From contig CANMFO010000002.1 in assembly GCA_947497245.1 (NCBI GenBank), positions 620,001-684,000 of the forward strand: DNA of 64,000 nt, given 5' to 3'. Source of the stretch: an uncultured Flavobacteriaceae bacterium (GTDB lineage: Bacteria > Bacteroidota > Bacteroidia > Flavobacteriales > Flavobacteriaceae). Made by a program: the position numbers and the translations under genes. The notes beneath the pieces were generated by a model. That model was not told the DNA's origin. It worked only from the letters and a program-made list of their open reading frames with translations, and searched no databases. This document shows positions 8,987 to 17,823 of this stretch, piece by piece; position 1 is the first letter of the stretch, and every line of letters starts with the position of its first letter.

Positions 8987-10015
8987 ATGAAAAAATTATT
9001 ACCAGTATTTACCATCGGTTTTTTTCTATGTCTTATGTCCTGTAAGGAAACTAAAAAAGAGAGTAGAGATCCCGATGTAGGGTTTATTGAAAAAATCGAA
9101 AAAATATCAGATAGCGTAAAAGTGGAAGGAATAGTAATAAAAAACCTTTTTAAAAGCCAAATTCTAGCACATCAAGGCAAGGAATACGATAGTACAATGA
9201 TCATCGAAAAGGTTTATCGACCACACCAAAAACTATGGGACAACTGTTATGGAATGATTTTCGGAGAGGAAAACAGCCATAAGTTCAACACAACTAAAGG
9301 AATGGTGGAATGGAACCGAACCCTATATCCAGAGAATAAGACTTTCTTTAATGAACGGGCGGAAACGCTTTTAGATATGAACATAGATTCTGTTTTGGAA
9401 AAAAACCTTACCAGATTCAATGAAATGGTCCCATATAAAATAGAATCTACCATAAGTATTTTGTTCACTCCAATTGAAGGGATTTTGTTTGGAGGTTGTG
9501 AAAATGATGAATTTTGCATCGAACTGAACTATAAAGGACGTGATATAGATTATATCGTCGAGAAAGGTTTGCCCCATGAATTGAACCATTTGGCATACGA
9601 ACCCTTAAGAGAGAGTGATCCAAAAAAAAATACCGCATTAAGGCAAACAATAGACGAAGGATTCGCGTGCTATTTTACCTGGGTCTTTTTCAACGGACAA
9701 ATCCCAAAATACGAGGCCGTTGAAAATATGGACGAAAACGATTGGAATTGGTATTTGGCAAACGAAAGAAAATTGTTCAATGAATTAAAACCATACTTTG
9801 ATGATGAAAGTGGCGATAACCCTTTGTTGAGAAATGATAGATTACAATTATTCGAAAACGCCCCAAAAAGTCTGAATTATTGGCTGGGGTTCCGAATTAT
9901 TGAAAAATATGTTGAAAAAAATGGTGCGGATAGCTGGAAGGATATTTATGAAATGGACGTGGACAAAGTCCTTCAAGAGAGTGATTACGAAAACTTTATC
10001 AATACCCTCCCGTAA
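8987..10015 (+). CDS. Lipoprotein, predicted zinc metallopeptidase (HELNH)
   Basis: 342 aa. Lipoprotein signal peptide with lipobox LMSC near residues 17-20. A zincin motif HELNH occurs in LPHELNHLAYE (about residue 198), and about 30 residues later TIDEGFACYF supplies the downstream Glu of gluzincin-type sites. The C-terminal half is aromatic and helical. Overall this looks like the Zn-dependent protease group around DUF2268/DUF5700 of Bacteroidota, predicted to act at the cell envelope. Substrate unknown. It is followed at 148 bp by another lipoprotein gene in the same direction, possibly the same transcript. Confidence 0.7.
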   Translation: MKKLLPVFTIGFFLCLMSCKETKKESRDPDVGFIEKIEKISDSVKVEGIVIKNLFKSQILAHQGKEYDSTMIIEKVYRPHQKLWDNCYGMIFGEENSHKFNTTKGMVEWNRTLYPENKTFFNERAETLLDMNIDSVLEKNLTRFNEMVPYKIESTISILFTPIEGILFGGCENDEFCIELNYKGRDIDYIVEKGLPHELNHLAYEPLRESDPKKNTALRQTIDEGFACYFTWVFFNGQIPKYEAVENMDENDWNWYLANERKLFNELKPYFDDESGDNPLLRNDRLQLFENAPKSLNYWLGFRIIEKYVEKNGADSWKDIYEMDVDKVLQESDYENFINTLP

Positions 10016-10163
10016 AATGAATGTTTTCCAAGAAGCAGCCACCTTTCTCCATAACACTCTTTAATTCACCCAATTTTTGGAACTGATTGATGTCATAATA
10101 AATCTAGAATCATCTTTCTATGTTAGCACAAGTGGTAATGGCAACTCCTAAAAAGTAAAAACC

Positions 10164-11321
10164 GTGAAAAAAATTCCCCTATTGATATTGGGTGCAATTA
10201 CAGTTATAAGCTGTAATAAAGCACCGAAGCATGATATACAGATCAACAAGTATGTTGATTTTATTGAAAATAACAATACGTCGGCAAAGGACTATGTTCT
10301 AGATCTGTTCGAAGAAAACGACCTGGTGATTCTTTGTGAACGATATCACTCAGAAAATACCCAGTACGAACTTATCATGGATATAATCTCCGACCCCAGG
10401 TTTGTCGAGAATGTCGGTAATGTTTTCTTTGAAACGGGAATGAGAAACCTGAATCCCGAACTTAATGATTTTGTCCATTCGGAAAATCTATCTGAAAATG
10501 AAGTGGGGGAAAAACTGATCTCACTTCATAGAAGATCTGACTATTTCCCCCTTTGGGAAATGTACAATTTCTATTACCAGAACAAAGGAATCTACACTAT
10601 AAATCAATCCTTGCCAGAAAGCGAAAAAATCAATGTAATTCCGGTAGATATCGCGGTCAACCTAGATTCCTTGACTGTTGGCCATTTAGAAGATTTCTGG
10701 AACAATGACATTGACCATAGGGACAAATTGATGGCCGAGTATATCATTGATAAGTTCGAACAAATTAAAAATACCAAGGCTGAAAGAAAAAAAGGCCTTG
10801 TTATTATGAATTACCGACATGCCTACAACAAAAATTTTCAAGCATCAAATGAAGAAATGATCTATAATGTTGGAGCGTTTCTTTTTGAAAAGTACCCCAA
10901 TACAACGGCAAATGTTCTAATAAATTCCGTGATCATCCAAGATGGCAAATGGGACGCCGCCTTTAAAGTGGCAAATATTGAAGATTCCGGTTTCGACTTC
11001 AAAAACTCACCCTTTGGCAAAGATCATTTCGATATGTGGTCGTACACCGAACATGATGATAGGTATCAAGATATTTTTACGGGATTTGTTTATTATAAAA
11101 AACCGGAAGATTTTAAATTGATCACAGGAGTGGAGGGCCTCATCGATCCCTCCTTTATCCAAACCTACAAGAATAGGGTCATGTTGTGGCATCAGGTCAG
11201 TAAAAGGGAGCATCCATTGGATGATGATGTTATCTACAGCGAGTATGGTAGAAAAAATGAAAGGCCACTTGAAAGCATTGATTCCATATCTTCTCTGATC
11301 AATAGGTGGACAAAAGAATAA
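10164..11321 (+). CDS. Lipoprotein with TIKI/erythromycin esterase-like fold
   Basis: 385 aa from a GTG start. Lipobox VISC near residues 14-17 gives a lipid-anchored protein. DLVILCERYHSENTQYELIM followed by VFFETG resembles the opening motifs of the TIKI/EreA/ChaN-like superfamily, where a Glu (E.HG-type) and a later Glu in FFE form the active site. VIPVDI and VIMNYRHAY fit later strands of the same fold. Members act as metalloproteases, esterases or haem-uptake proteins, so the specific reaction cannot be named. It sits 148 bp after the zincin lipoprotein; the two may function together at the outer membrane. Confidence 0.6.
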   Translation: MKKIPLLILGAITVISCNKAPKHDIQINKYVDFIENNNTSAKDYVLDLFEENDLVILCERYHSENTQYELIMDIISDPRFVENVGNVFFETGMRNLNPELNDFVHSENLSENEVGEKLISLHRRSDYFPLWEMYNFYYQNKGIYTINQSLPESEKINVIPVDIAVNLDSLTVGHLEDFWNNDIDHRDKLMAEYIIDKFEQIKNTKAERKKGLVIMNYRHAYNKNFQASNEEMIYNVGAFLFEKYPNTTANVLINSVIIQDGKWDAAFKVANIEDSGFDFKNSPFGKDHFDMWSYTEHDDRYQDIFTGFVYYKKPEDFKLITGVEGLIDPSFIQTYKNRVMLWHQVSKREHPLDDDVIYSEYGRKNERPLESIDSISSLINRWTKE

Positions 11322-11484
11322 AACAGGCACTGACAATGCGAAAATGTCCATAGTTGCCAAATGCAATGGTGCCATCTACGCAAACGGTTAAAACCTTGCT
11401 TTCTAAACGGTCCCGACAAACGAACGTTTTTTGGACATCTGCTAATCTTTGCACATAGTTCGGTTAAATGGCCATATTAAAGGA

Positions 11485-14103
11485 CTATTCCATACGCAAA
11501 CTTTCCACTGGATTAGATTTTATCACTCGTATAGTCTGAAGGCTAACGATTAAAAGGGTAAGCACTAAAACGCTACCCCCCGCCAATGCAAAGGGCAACC
11601 AAGACAATTTCGAGCGGTATTCAAATTGAGACAGCCATCCGCCGATAAAATAACCGGTAAATAAGGATGCTATCAAATACGAAATCAGTACAAGAATCAA
11701 AAACTCTTTAGATAACATTCGGTGTAGATTTGCCTCGGATGCTCCCAATATCTTTCTTATTCCGAGTTCTTTGGTGCGTTTTTCGGCTACGAAAGCCACT
11801 AGACCAAAAAGCCCCAAGAAACTGATTAAAATGGCCAATATAGAAAAGAAACTGGCCAAAGTTCCGATACGTTCCGAGTCTTGAAATTTAGATGCATACG
11901 CTTGGTCCAAGAACTCATATTCAAAAGGATTGAGCTGATCGTAATTTTCAAATATAGTTTCAATTTGGGTAAGCGCGGCTTGCATGTTGGATGATCGATC
12001 AAGCCTAATGTAAAGATGATTGAACCAACCTTCATCTATTCTGAAGATTGTTGCCTTTACCGGGTCATATGGGGATTGTGTTACCAAGTTTTTGACTATT
12101 CCTATAATCTCATGATTATTGCCGTCGCGTTTCATATAGGTTCCTATGGGGTTCTCCAGACCCATATATTCTACCGCCGCCTCGTTCAATATGAAGGCCG
12201 TTCCATCTCTCTTATAGTCTCTTGAAAAATCCCTTCCTTTCTCTATTTCCCAATCGACCATTTTTCCAAAGTCATAGGTAACGTTCAGGCCGACAAATTC
12301 ATTGCTTAAATCAGGGGCTTTACCTTCCCAATCATAGTTGTTGTATGTATTGGTGGTAGCCGTTATGGGTGTACTTGTCCCTGCGATTTCTTCGACCACT
12401 CCCGTGTTCAAAAGATCTCTTTGCAAGGGTTCAAATTTATTCACTATCTCATTGGACTTTACAGGTATCCTGACCAGACGGTCCCTATCGTATCCGATAG
12501 GGCGGTCCTTTACAAATTGAACTTGCCTGTAGACAAAAAGGGTGGCAATTATCAAACTTATGGAGGCCGTAAATTGGATGACTACCAAGACCCTACGGGA
12601 AACCCCCTCAAAACGCCCGGACCGAAAAGCTCCTTTCAAGGTTTCTATAGGTCGAAAGGCCGATAAATAGAGCGATGGATAAACTCCAGCAATTAATCCC
12701 GTAAGTAGGGCATAACCGATACAGATTAGCCAAAACAACAGGTTGGCCCACGGTATACCGATTTGTTTTTGGGCAACTACATTAAAAGAAGGAAGAATGC
12801 CTACTAGAAATATCAAGGACACCACAAATGCAAGTCCTGAAACTAAAATGGATTCTACCAAAAACTGGCGGGCTACTTGGCTCCTGAGAGACCCCAAAGT
12901 TTTACGAATTCCGATTTCTTTTGCCCTTCTTTCCGAGCGAGCGGTAACGAGGTTCATGAAATTGATACATGCCAACAGCAACACGAACAAAGCGATAGTC
13001 CCAAAAAGCCATAAATACTCTATCCTTCCCCCACTATTGATCCCATTTTCAAAGTCACCGTATAGATACCAATCGACCATTGGATGAAGAAAAAGCCTTG
13101 GTCTTTCTTTATTGGCCTGTTCGGCATCCATATTGTTAAACTTGACATCCTCTATCAAAGTTGAAATTTTTTGTATGTCGGCATGCTCTGAAACCTGCAC
13201 ATAGGTATAGAACCAACTGTGGCGCCAATCTGCCCGTTCTTTCAGGTTCCTACGCTTCACTTCCAATTCCCATGGAGCGATAAAGGTTAGATCTCCAAAA
13301 GTGGAGTTCGAAGGAATGTCTTCATAGACACCCTTTACGGTGACCAAAAGTTCGTTGTTGATTTTTAGGCTTTTATCTAGAGGATTCTGATCTCCGAACA
13401 GGGCTGCTGCAGTCGACTCGGCAAGCAAAACGGATGTCGGGCTCTTCAGGGCGTTGCGGGTACCCTTGACCATTTTAAGAGAAAGCATTTCAGTAATATC
13501 AGGTCCCATATAGCTTCCACTTTTTGTGATTTTCTTTTCCTCGAAAGTCAACAATTGATCATAAGTTCCAGGGGTGGTAACGATGTAGTCAAAATAATCA
13601 CCGTAGCGATTGCGAAGTTCTGGCTCAAGCTGCATCGCTTGGTTAAAAGAGGTTTCGACTTCACCATTAAAAGTATTGTTCTGTAGAACTTGCGCGATTC
13701 GGTCGACGTTCTTGAATTGCCCATTATACGATACCTCATCATAAACCCATAACCCTATGAGCATTGCCACCGTCATGCCTATTGCCAATCCACCAATATT
13801 GATACTCGAAAAACCCTTATTTTTATTAAGGTTCCTCCAACCGGTTTTTAAGTAGTTTTTGAACATAGCTTTATTTGTAATTTCGATTCTCATTGGGAAC
13901 GACCTGATCAGCCCCGGCCTTACAAGTCTTAGGACATCCAGGGTAAAATGTCGTTTTGCGTGATGTATTCCTTGTTCTTCCGAACGCCTTGAGAACCTTT
14001 CCCTCAAATCCCCTTCCAGATCTTCCAAGTATTCGGGTCGGCAAAACCAACGGAAGAAGGAAAGTATCCGGTTCGGGGGATTGTTGTCGTCCTTTTTAGG
14101 CAT
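11485..14103 (-). CDS. ABC transporter permease, MacB/FtsX type, with N-terminal prefix domain
   Basis: 872 aa. Residues about 1-80 are the soluble prefix found on Bacteroidota permeases (RFSRRSEEQGIHHAKRHFTLDVLRLVRPGLIR). Then come two MacB periplasmic-core/FtsX units: a first membrane span (SINIGGLAIGMTVAMLIGLW), a large extracytoplasmic loop, three spans (LLACINFMNLVTARSERRAKEIGIRK), a second loop and a final three spans (FLGLFGLVAFVAEKRTKELGIRKILGA). The RAKEIGIRKTLG motif couples permease to ATPase; no ATPase gene is adjacent. The gene begins inside the last 8 bp of the PadR gene, so the two are co-transcribed. Likely role: mechanotransmission-type export or membrane-stress handling rather than classical transport. 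Confidence 0.9.
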   Translation of the reverse strand: MPKKDDNNPPNRILSFFRWFCRPEYLEDLEGDLRERFSRRSEEQGIHHAKRHFTLDVLRLVRPGLIRSFPMRIEITNKAMFKNYLKTGWRNLNKNKGFSSINIGGLAIGMTVAMLIGLWVYDEVSYNGQFKNVDRIAQVLQNNTFNGEVETSFNQAMQLEPELRNRYGDYFDYIVTTPGTYDQLLTFEEKKITKSGSYMGPDITEMLSLKMVKGTRNALKSPTSVLLAESTAAALFGDQNPLDKSLKINNELLVTVKGVYEDIPSNSTFGDLTFIAPWELEVKRRNLKERADWRHSWFYTYVQVSEHADIQKISTLIEDVKFNNMDAEQANKERPRLFLHPMVDWYLYGDFENGINSGGRIEYLWLFGTIALFVLLLACINFMNLVTARSERRAKEIGIRKTLGSLRSQVARQFLVESILVSGLAFVVSLIFLVGILPSFNVVAQKQIGIPWANLLFWLICIGYALLTGLIAGVYPSLYLSAFRPIETLKGAFRSGRFEGVSRRVLVVIQFTASISLIIATLFVYRQVQFVKDRPIGYDRDRLVRIPVKSNEIVNKFEPLQRDLLNTGVVEEIAGTSTPITATTNTYNNYDWEGKAPDLSNEFVGLNVTYDFGKMVDWEIEKGRDFSRDYKRDGTAFILNEAAVEYMGLENPIGTYMKRDGNNHEIIGIVKNLVTQSPYDPVKATIFRIDEGWFNHLYIRLDRSSNMQAALTQIETIFENYDQLNPFEYEFLDQAYASKFQDSERIGTLASFFSILAILISFLGLFGLVAFVAEKRTKELGIRKILGASEANLHRMLSKEFLILVLISYLIASLFTGYFIGGWLSQFEYRSKLSWLPFALAGGSVLVLTLLIVSLQTIRVIKSNPVESLRME

Positions 14104-14434
14104 AACCCTTTTTAAGATCTAAATTTGGAATAGCGTTCCACAGATCCAGTCGTTGCTCTTTCGTGGTCTGCAATACCTTTCTCCCATAGCTGGTAAGGCA
14201 AAAATAACGCTTGCGCTTGCCTCCCCTTACCTTGGTGGCCTCCCCAAACTTGGAGGAGAGATAGCCCTTTTTTTCCAAGCGTCTCAAGACCGTTTGCAGC
14301 GATCCGATGCTCACCTTTCGCTCCAATCGTTTTTCCATTTCATCGATGATGGCGACACCATAGGCCCCATCGTGCAATACCGCTACGGTAAGTAGGACCA
14401 CTTCCTCGAATTCCCCTAGGTGGTGTTTGCTCAT
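14096..14434 (-). CDS. PadR-family transcriptional repressor
   Basis: 112-aa winged-helix protein: LGEFEEVVLLTVAVL, GAYGVAIIDEME, SIGSLQTVLRRLEKKGYL, RGGKRKRYFCLTSYGRKVL are the standard PadR helices and wing. It overlaps the permease gene by 8 bp, the usual arrangement in Bacteroidota where PadR represses its own operon. Two dyads just upstream of its start (see 14445-14502) are the likely binding sites. The C-terminal dimerisation helix is short, typical of this subgroup. Confidence 0.9.
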   Translation of the reverse strand: MSKHHLGEFEEVVLLTVAVLHDGAYGVAIIDEMEKRLERKVSIGSLQTVLRRLEKKGYLSSKFGEATKVRGGKRKRYFCLTSYGRKVLQTTKEQRLDLWNAIPNLDLKKGYA

Positions 14435-14444
14435 GCAACATATA

Positions 14445-14502
14445 TTTAACTCAAATGTAGTTAAAATAATCTTCCAGACCTAATTTAATACTTAAATGTA
14501 GT
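14445..14502 (-). promoter_or_regulatory. Probable PadR operators, two dyads 41 bp apart
   Basis: Site 1 is a perfect inverted repeat TTTAACT (14445-14451), 7-bp spacer, AGTTAAA (14459-14465), starting 11 bp upstream of the padR ATG. Site 2 is ACT (14490-14492), a 7-bp spacer, AGT (14500-14502), with the same spacer character (CAAATGT versus TAAATGT). The centres are 41 bp apart, close to four helical turns, as expected for cooperative binding. Autorepression by PadR is inferred from position and symmetry. Confidence 0.55.
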
Positions 14503-14992
14503 TTTTACAACCCTAATAATAGATTTACAGTAAGGATAAAATAAATTTGTTACGGTCCCGTCCGTTTACACTTGCTTCTGTCACAAAACGGCGTTTTTCA
14601 AAACCGGCACATAATATTGGTAAGTGTCTTAAGAAATGAACGTTTTTTGAGATAGAAGGATAGTACTTGAAAAGAAATTGGCAGAAAATGTTCGTAAAAT
14701 AGATATAGTGTCCTTGTGCACATACCTGTTTTGCAATTGAGCATCCCCATTACATAATACCTTTCTAAATATAATTTGGCCGTATTTGGGTCAATACGGA
14801 TAAGGGAAGGTTACTTTAATGGTCTAGGTCACCTATCCCCTCTGCCGTTATAACTTCGCAGGACAAAAAGGTGAGCATAAAATAACAACCCTCCGAATCT
14901 CTTGTATATAAGTGTTTCACAGGTCAGGTTCTGGTTCCTCGGCTCCGCTCTCAATGGTTGATTCTCAGTAGCACCTTCCCGCCTGTCCCCAA

Positions 14993-15026
14993 ATACGCCC
15001 GAATATTACTTGGGTTTTTCTTTCCG
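14993..15026. repeat. Diverged dispersed repeat, copy 2 (partner at 4306-4339)
   Basis: 31 of 34 positions agree with 4306-4339. On the minus strand the frame reads GKKNPSNIRAYLGTGGKVLL and then a stop, with another stop just before it; this is a coding remnant. It lies in the gene-free stretch 14503-15134, which otherwise holds the padR promoter side and AT-rich DNA. A copy-like motif AATGAACGTTTT is at 14635-14646. Confidence 0.55.
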
Positions 15027-15134
15027 GTGAATTAATCGCCAGTTTTGTCAAATTGAAGGGGGGTACCCGCACTCCAAAAGCGGTTCGTAAACACGATATG
15101 AGCCCTCCCTATAGCTATCGGGAGGGATAAGAAT

Positions 15135-16043
15135 ATGAAAAACATTTGTATCATAATAGCGTGTTTTGGCATTTGCATTATCAATGCACAGGTTCTGGAC
15201 GGCATCGATCTTCCCAACTATGGAGGCCCCTCTGAAACGGTGCAAAAAGACTTCCGCTATACTTTTTATATAACAGCGAACGAGGAGCTGTATTTCGAAG
15301 AAAAAAGACTCAGGTTCTGGGACGAGGTGGTCACTTCCATTTTAAGCCGGCAGCGGGCAAAGCTTCGGAACGGAGAGACCCCAATAGCCATATTTGCCGA
15401 TAAGAACGTTTCCATGGATTTTGTGGAGCGTTTACGCACCGAAATAGTAAAGTGTTGGTCCAACAACATAAATTATGCGGGTAGGGAAGGGGGGCAACCA
15501 AGGTTTCTTACGCTCTTCACCAGCGGCCCCAGTTTTCCTGTCAAGGTAGTTATGGAGGAGGGATATCTCATGGAAAAAGCGGGGAATTTTATCTATAGCG
15601 CAGCGGAAAAAACAGCCGGGGTATGGCAAGGTTCCCCACCACCGCCACCCCCTTTGTACCAAAAGGTTTGGGGGCAAATGATGTACTCAGATGACAAGGC
15701 CCCGATCAAGGAGTTGTTGGACAATGTTAACTTTGGCCATGGGGCCGTGACAGTGCTTACTGCGAACAGCTTCTTGTGGAAAGGAAAGGAATACACATTC
15801 GCGGACGGCAAATCATTAAAAGCGCTTGTGGAATCTTTGGAACATGTACTTTTCATAAAACCTAGCAAGGGACTTTCCTACGGAGAGTATTTTAATGCAC
15901 TGGCCAGCATACAGGCTTTCCGGAACTTTGTGCCGAACAGCATGCACTCCCATATTCGCAAACCCCACATCATGGAAGTGGATCATGTTCTGGAAAAAGA
16001 ACTTCTCAAGAACGGAATAGACCTGTTTGGCATTGTTGAATGA
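15135..16043 (+). CDS. Exported protein with weak ExbD/TolR-like segment, function unknown
   Basis: 302 aa with a signal peptide (IIIACFGICIINAQ, cleavage after about residue 19). Residues about 90-120 read TPIAIFADKNVSMDFVERLRTEIVK, which resembles the periplasmic domain of ExbD/TolR proteins (iaDk.v.y..v..l). A proline run SPPPPPP near residue 171 separates this from a second half without recognised motifs. Without a membrane anchor it is not a standard ExbD. It stands alone, about 110 bp downstream of a decayed repeat. The resemblance is suggestive only. Confidence 0.6.
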   Translation: MKNICIIIACFGICIINAQVLDGIDLPNYGGPSETVQKDFRYTFYITANEELYFEEKRLRFWDEVVTSILSRQRAKLRNGETPIAIFADKNVSMDFVERLRTEIVKCWSNNINYAGREGGQPRFLTLFTSGPSFPVKVVMEEGYLMEKAGNFIYSAAEKTAGVWQGSPPPPPPLYQKVWGQMMYSDDKAPIKELLDNVNFGHGAVTVLTANSFLWKGKEYTFADGKSLKALVESLEHVLFIKPSKGLSYGEYFNALASIQAFRNFVPNSMHSHIRKPHIMEVDHVLEKELLKNGIDLFGIVE

Positions 16044-16252
16044 TATTTTTTTTCCAATAGCGAAAACCGCCCAAGTGTTCCGATGGCGATTGAAGGGAAT
16101 AGGCAAGGGGTAAAATATATTACAAACACCCAATGGAATGGTACAACCAGAAAATTATGAAAACGAATTCAGGGATACTTAACGAGTTTGGACGGTTGGT
16201 TATTCAGGAGGTTTATGACAATCATCTTTAAAAATAAGACATCCATATAAAG

Positions 16253-16858
16253 CTATAATTTGGCAATTCTAATACTTGTAAGTCCGTCTGCCGATTTGTG
16301 TACTTCTGATGTTTCTAGATCACGGGCATTGATTCTTCCCATTCCATCCAAACGTAGATTGGCCTCGTCCGCTTTGCCTGAAAATCTCATGGAACATAAT
16401 CCATCTAAATCGACTTCTAATTTTTGAACGTCAACTTCAATTTCTCCCCTGATAAGCCCATCACCCTTTATACTAAAACTATCGCTCGAAACAGGATCAA
16501 CTGAATATACATGTATCAAACCGTCCACATTAATTCCCTTTAGTCCAGGATGCGTCAAATTCACCTTGATTTTGGGAGCGGAATGGCGTTTCCTAGAACC
16601 GCCGTTACGTTGCTTTTCTCGAAGCCCTATATACAAGGTGTTATTTTGAACGGTGATTCGATAATCCTCCATTTTTTGCTCATTTCTTGTTTCAAGACTG
16701 ACCTTGGTCCCAGAACCTTCTTTTAAATATAGGCGTACGTTTCCGTCTAATCGTACATTATCAAAGGCTTCTTCGATGTTCAGGGTTTCGGTATACTGCG
16801 CGATGACATTGCATACCGTTAAGAGCAGCCCTGCCAATAGTAAACTTGCTTTTTTCAT
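16253..16858 (-). CDS. GIN-domain (DUF2807) exported protein
   Basis: 201 aa with a signal peptide (LLLAGLLLTVCNVIAQ). The mature part is the parallel beta-helix head GIN domain common in Bacteroidota: an EAFDNVRLDGNVRLYLKEG opening, repeated short strands with Asp-Gly turns (NVDGLIHVY, KGDGLIRGE, DLDGLCSMRF, RLDGMGRINA, SADGLTSIRI). The family is often annotated as a putative autotransporter adhesin, but it lacks autotransporter elements, and its role is not established. Complete, single-gene unit. Confidence 0.85.
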   Translation of the reverse strand: MKKASLLLAGLLLTVCNVIAQYTETLNIEEAFDNVRLDGNVRLYLKEGSGTKVSLETRNEQKMEDYRITVQNNTLYIGLREKQRNGGSRKRHSAPKIKVNLTHPGLKGINVDGLIHVYSVDPVSSDSFSIKGDGLIRGEIEVDVQKLEVDLDGLCSMRFSGKADEANLRLDGMGRINARDLETSEVHKSADGLTSIRIAKL

Positions 16859-17426
16859 GATCGGTTCATTTTTAAATAGATGAATGAGCTTTTCAAAGTG
16901 TTTATTAGGTTTCTAATAATAGGTAAGTTGACTTTCATTTCTCGAACGACGTAATTGTTCTTTGTAATTCCACCTAAATAGATGAGTAACCGCCCGCATG
17001 CCCATATTCGTTAAAAATTCTATTATGACATTATCTCCGGTATCTATGACCCTACTTGCGATAAGCCTGAATTTACAATACCATTAGGAACATGAATCAC
17101 TTTCAATAGAAATACTTGAGTATTTGAAATAGTTACACTATCGAATAGCTAAATTGATATTTTAGGCCGGCAACTATACATGCTAAAGACCATGCCAAAT
17201 ATATAAATGCTTAATAGCTAAATAGTTATTCGATTTTTGATAAACAAGATTCTTTTCTACTGTAAAATAATTACACACGACATGTCCAATAATATTACAG
17301 GTTTGGCAAGAGAGGTTTAGAAGTTAATCCACCTGGAGTGATAAGAAAGGACACCTTAGGTTATTTCGAATGAACATAGTTAGTTCATCAAATCGGCTAG
17401 TTTTTAGGACTGTCAAAGAATTTTGA
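16859..17426. other. Gene-free AT-rich stretch upstream of the Nif3-like remnant
   Basis: No intact gene, repeat pair or RNA was recognised. The left end should hold the promoter of the GIN-domain gene on the minus strand. The right end leads into the Nif3-like fragment, so part of this stretch may be its eroded upstream portion; no further family motif could be read. Confidence 0.35.
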
Positions 17427-17633
17427 TCGTATCTCTTAAAACGTTCGTTCTACGAAACTTATGAGTATACTCGAGATGCTGTATTGCAAGGAAGGAAAAA
17501 AGCAATTGTTTTTATAGGACATATAAATTCGGAAGAATTTGGCATGAAATTTTGCGCGGATTGGTTGGGCAATTTCATAAAAGATATACCTATCCATTAT
17601 ATTGAATGTGGTTCTTCGTTTTGGACCTATTGA
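17427..17633 (+). pseudogene. Remnant of a Nif3-like dinuclear metal protein (C-terminus only)
   Basis: An open stretch of 68 codons after an in-frame stop at 17424-17426 reads ETYEYTRDAVLQGRKKAIVF, then GHINSEEFGMKFCADWL and PIHYIECGSSFW before a TGA. This matches the end of Nif3-like dinuclear metal-centre proteins of Bacteroidota (the YVRDA..G..KG..VLGH.RSEE.GM pattern with the metal-binding His and Glu). Intact members are about 300-365 aa; the first four-fifths are missing and no start codon precedes the fragment. It is therefore a decayed gene, not a functional small ORF. Confidence 0.65.
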
Positions 17634-17823
17634 AAAATAAAATGGACAGGACCTATTCTGTTCATAGATAGCTTATAATGGAGTAAAACGGCCGTTTTTG
17701 GAGACATCAAAAAGATTAACCAAAGGCTGGAGAGTGGAGTCTCCTTCATGATTTTCAACAATCGCCTGCGGAATTAACGTTTTTGAAGTTACGTATAATG
17801 AGAGGTAGGGGCATCAGGCTATG

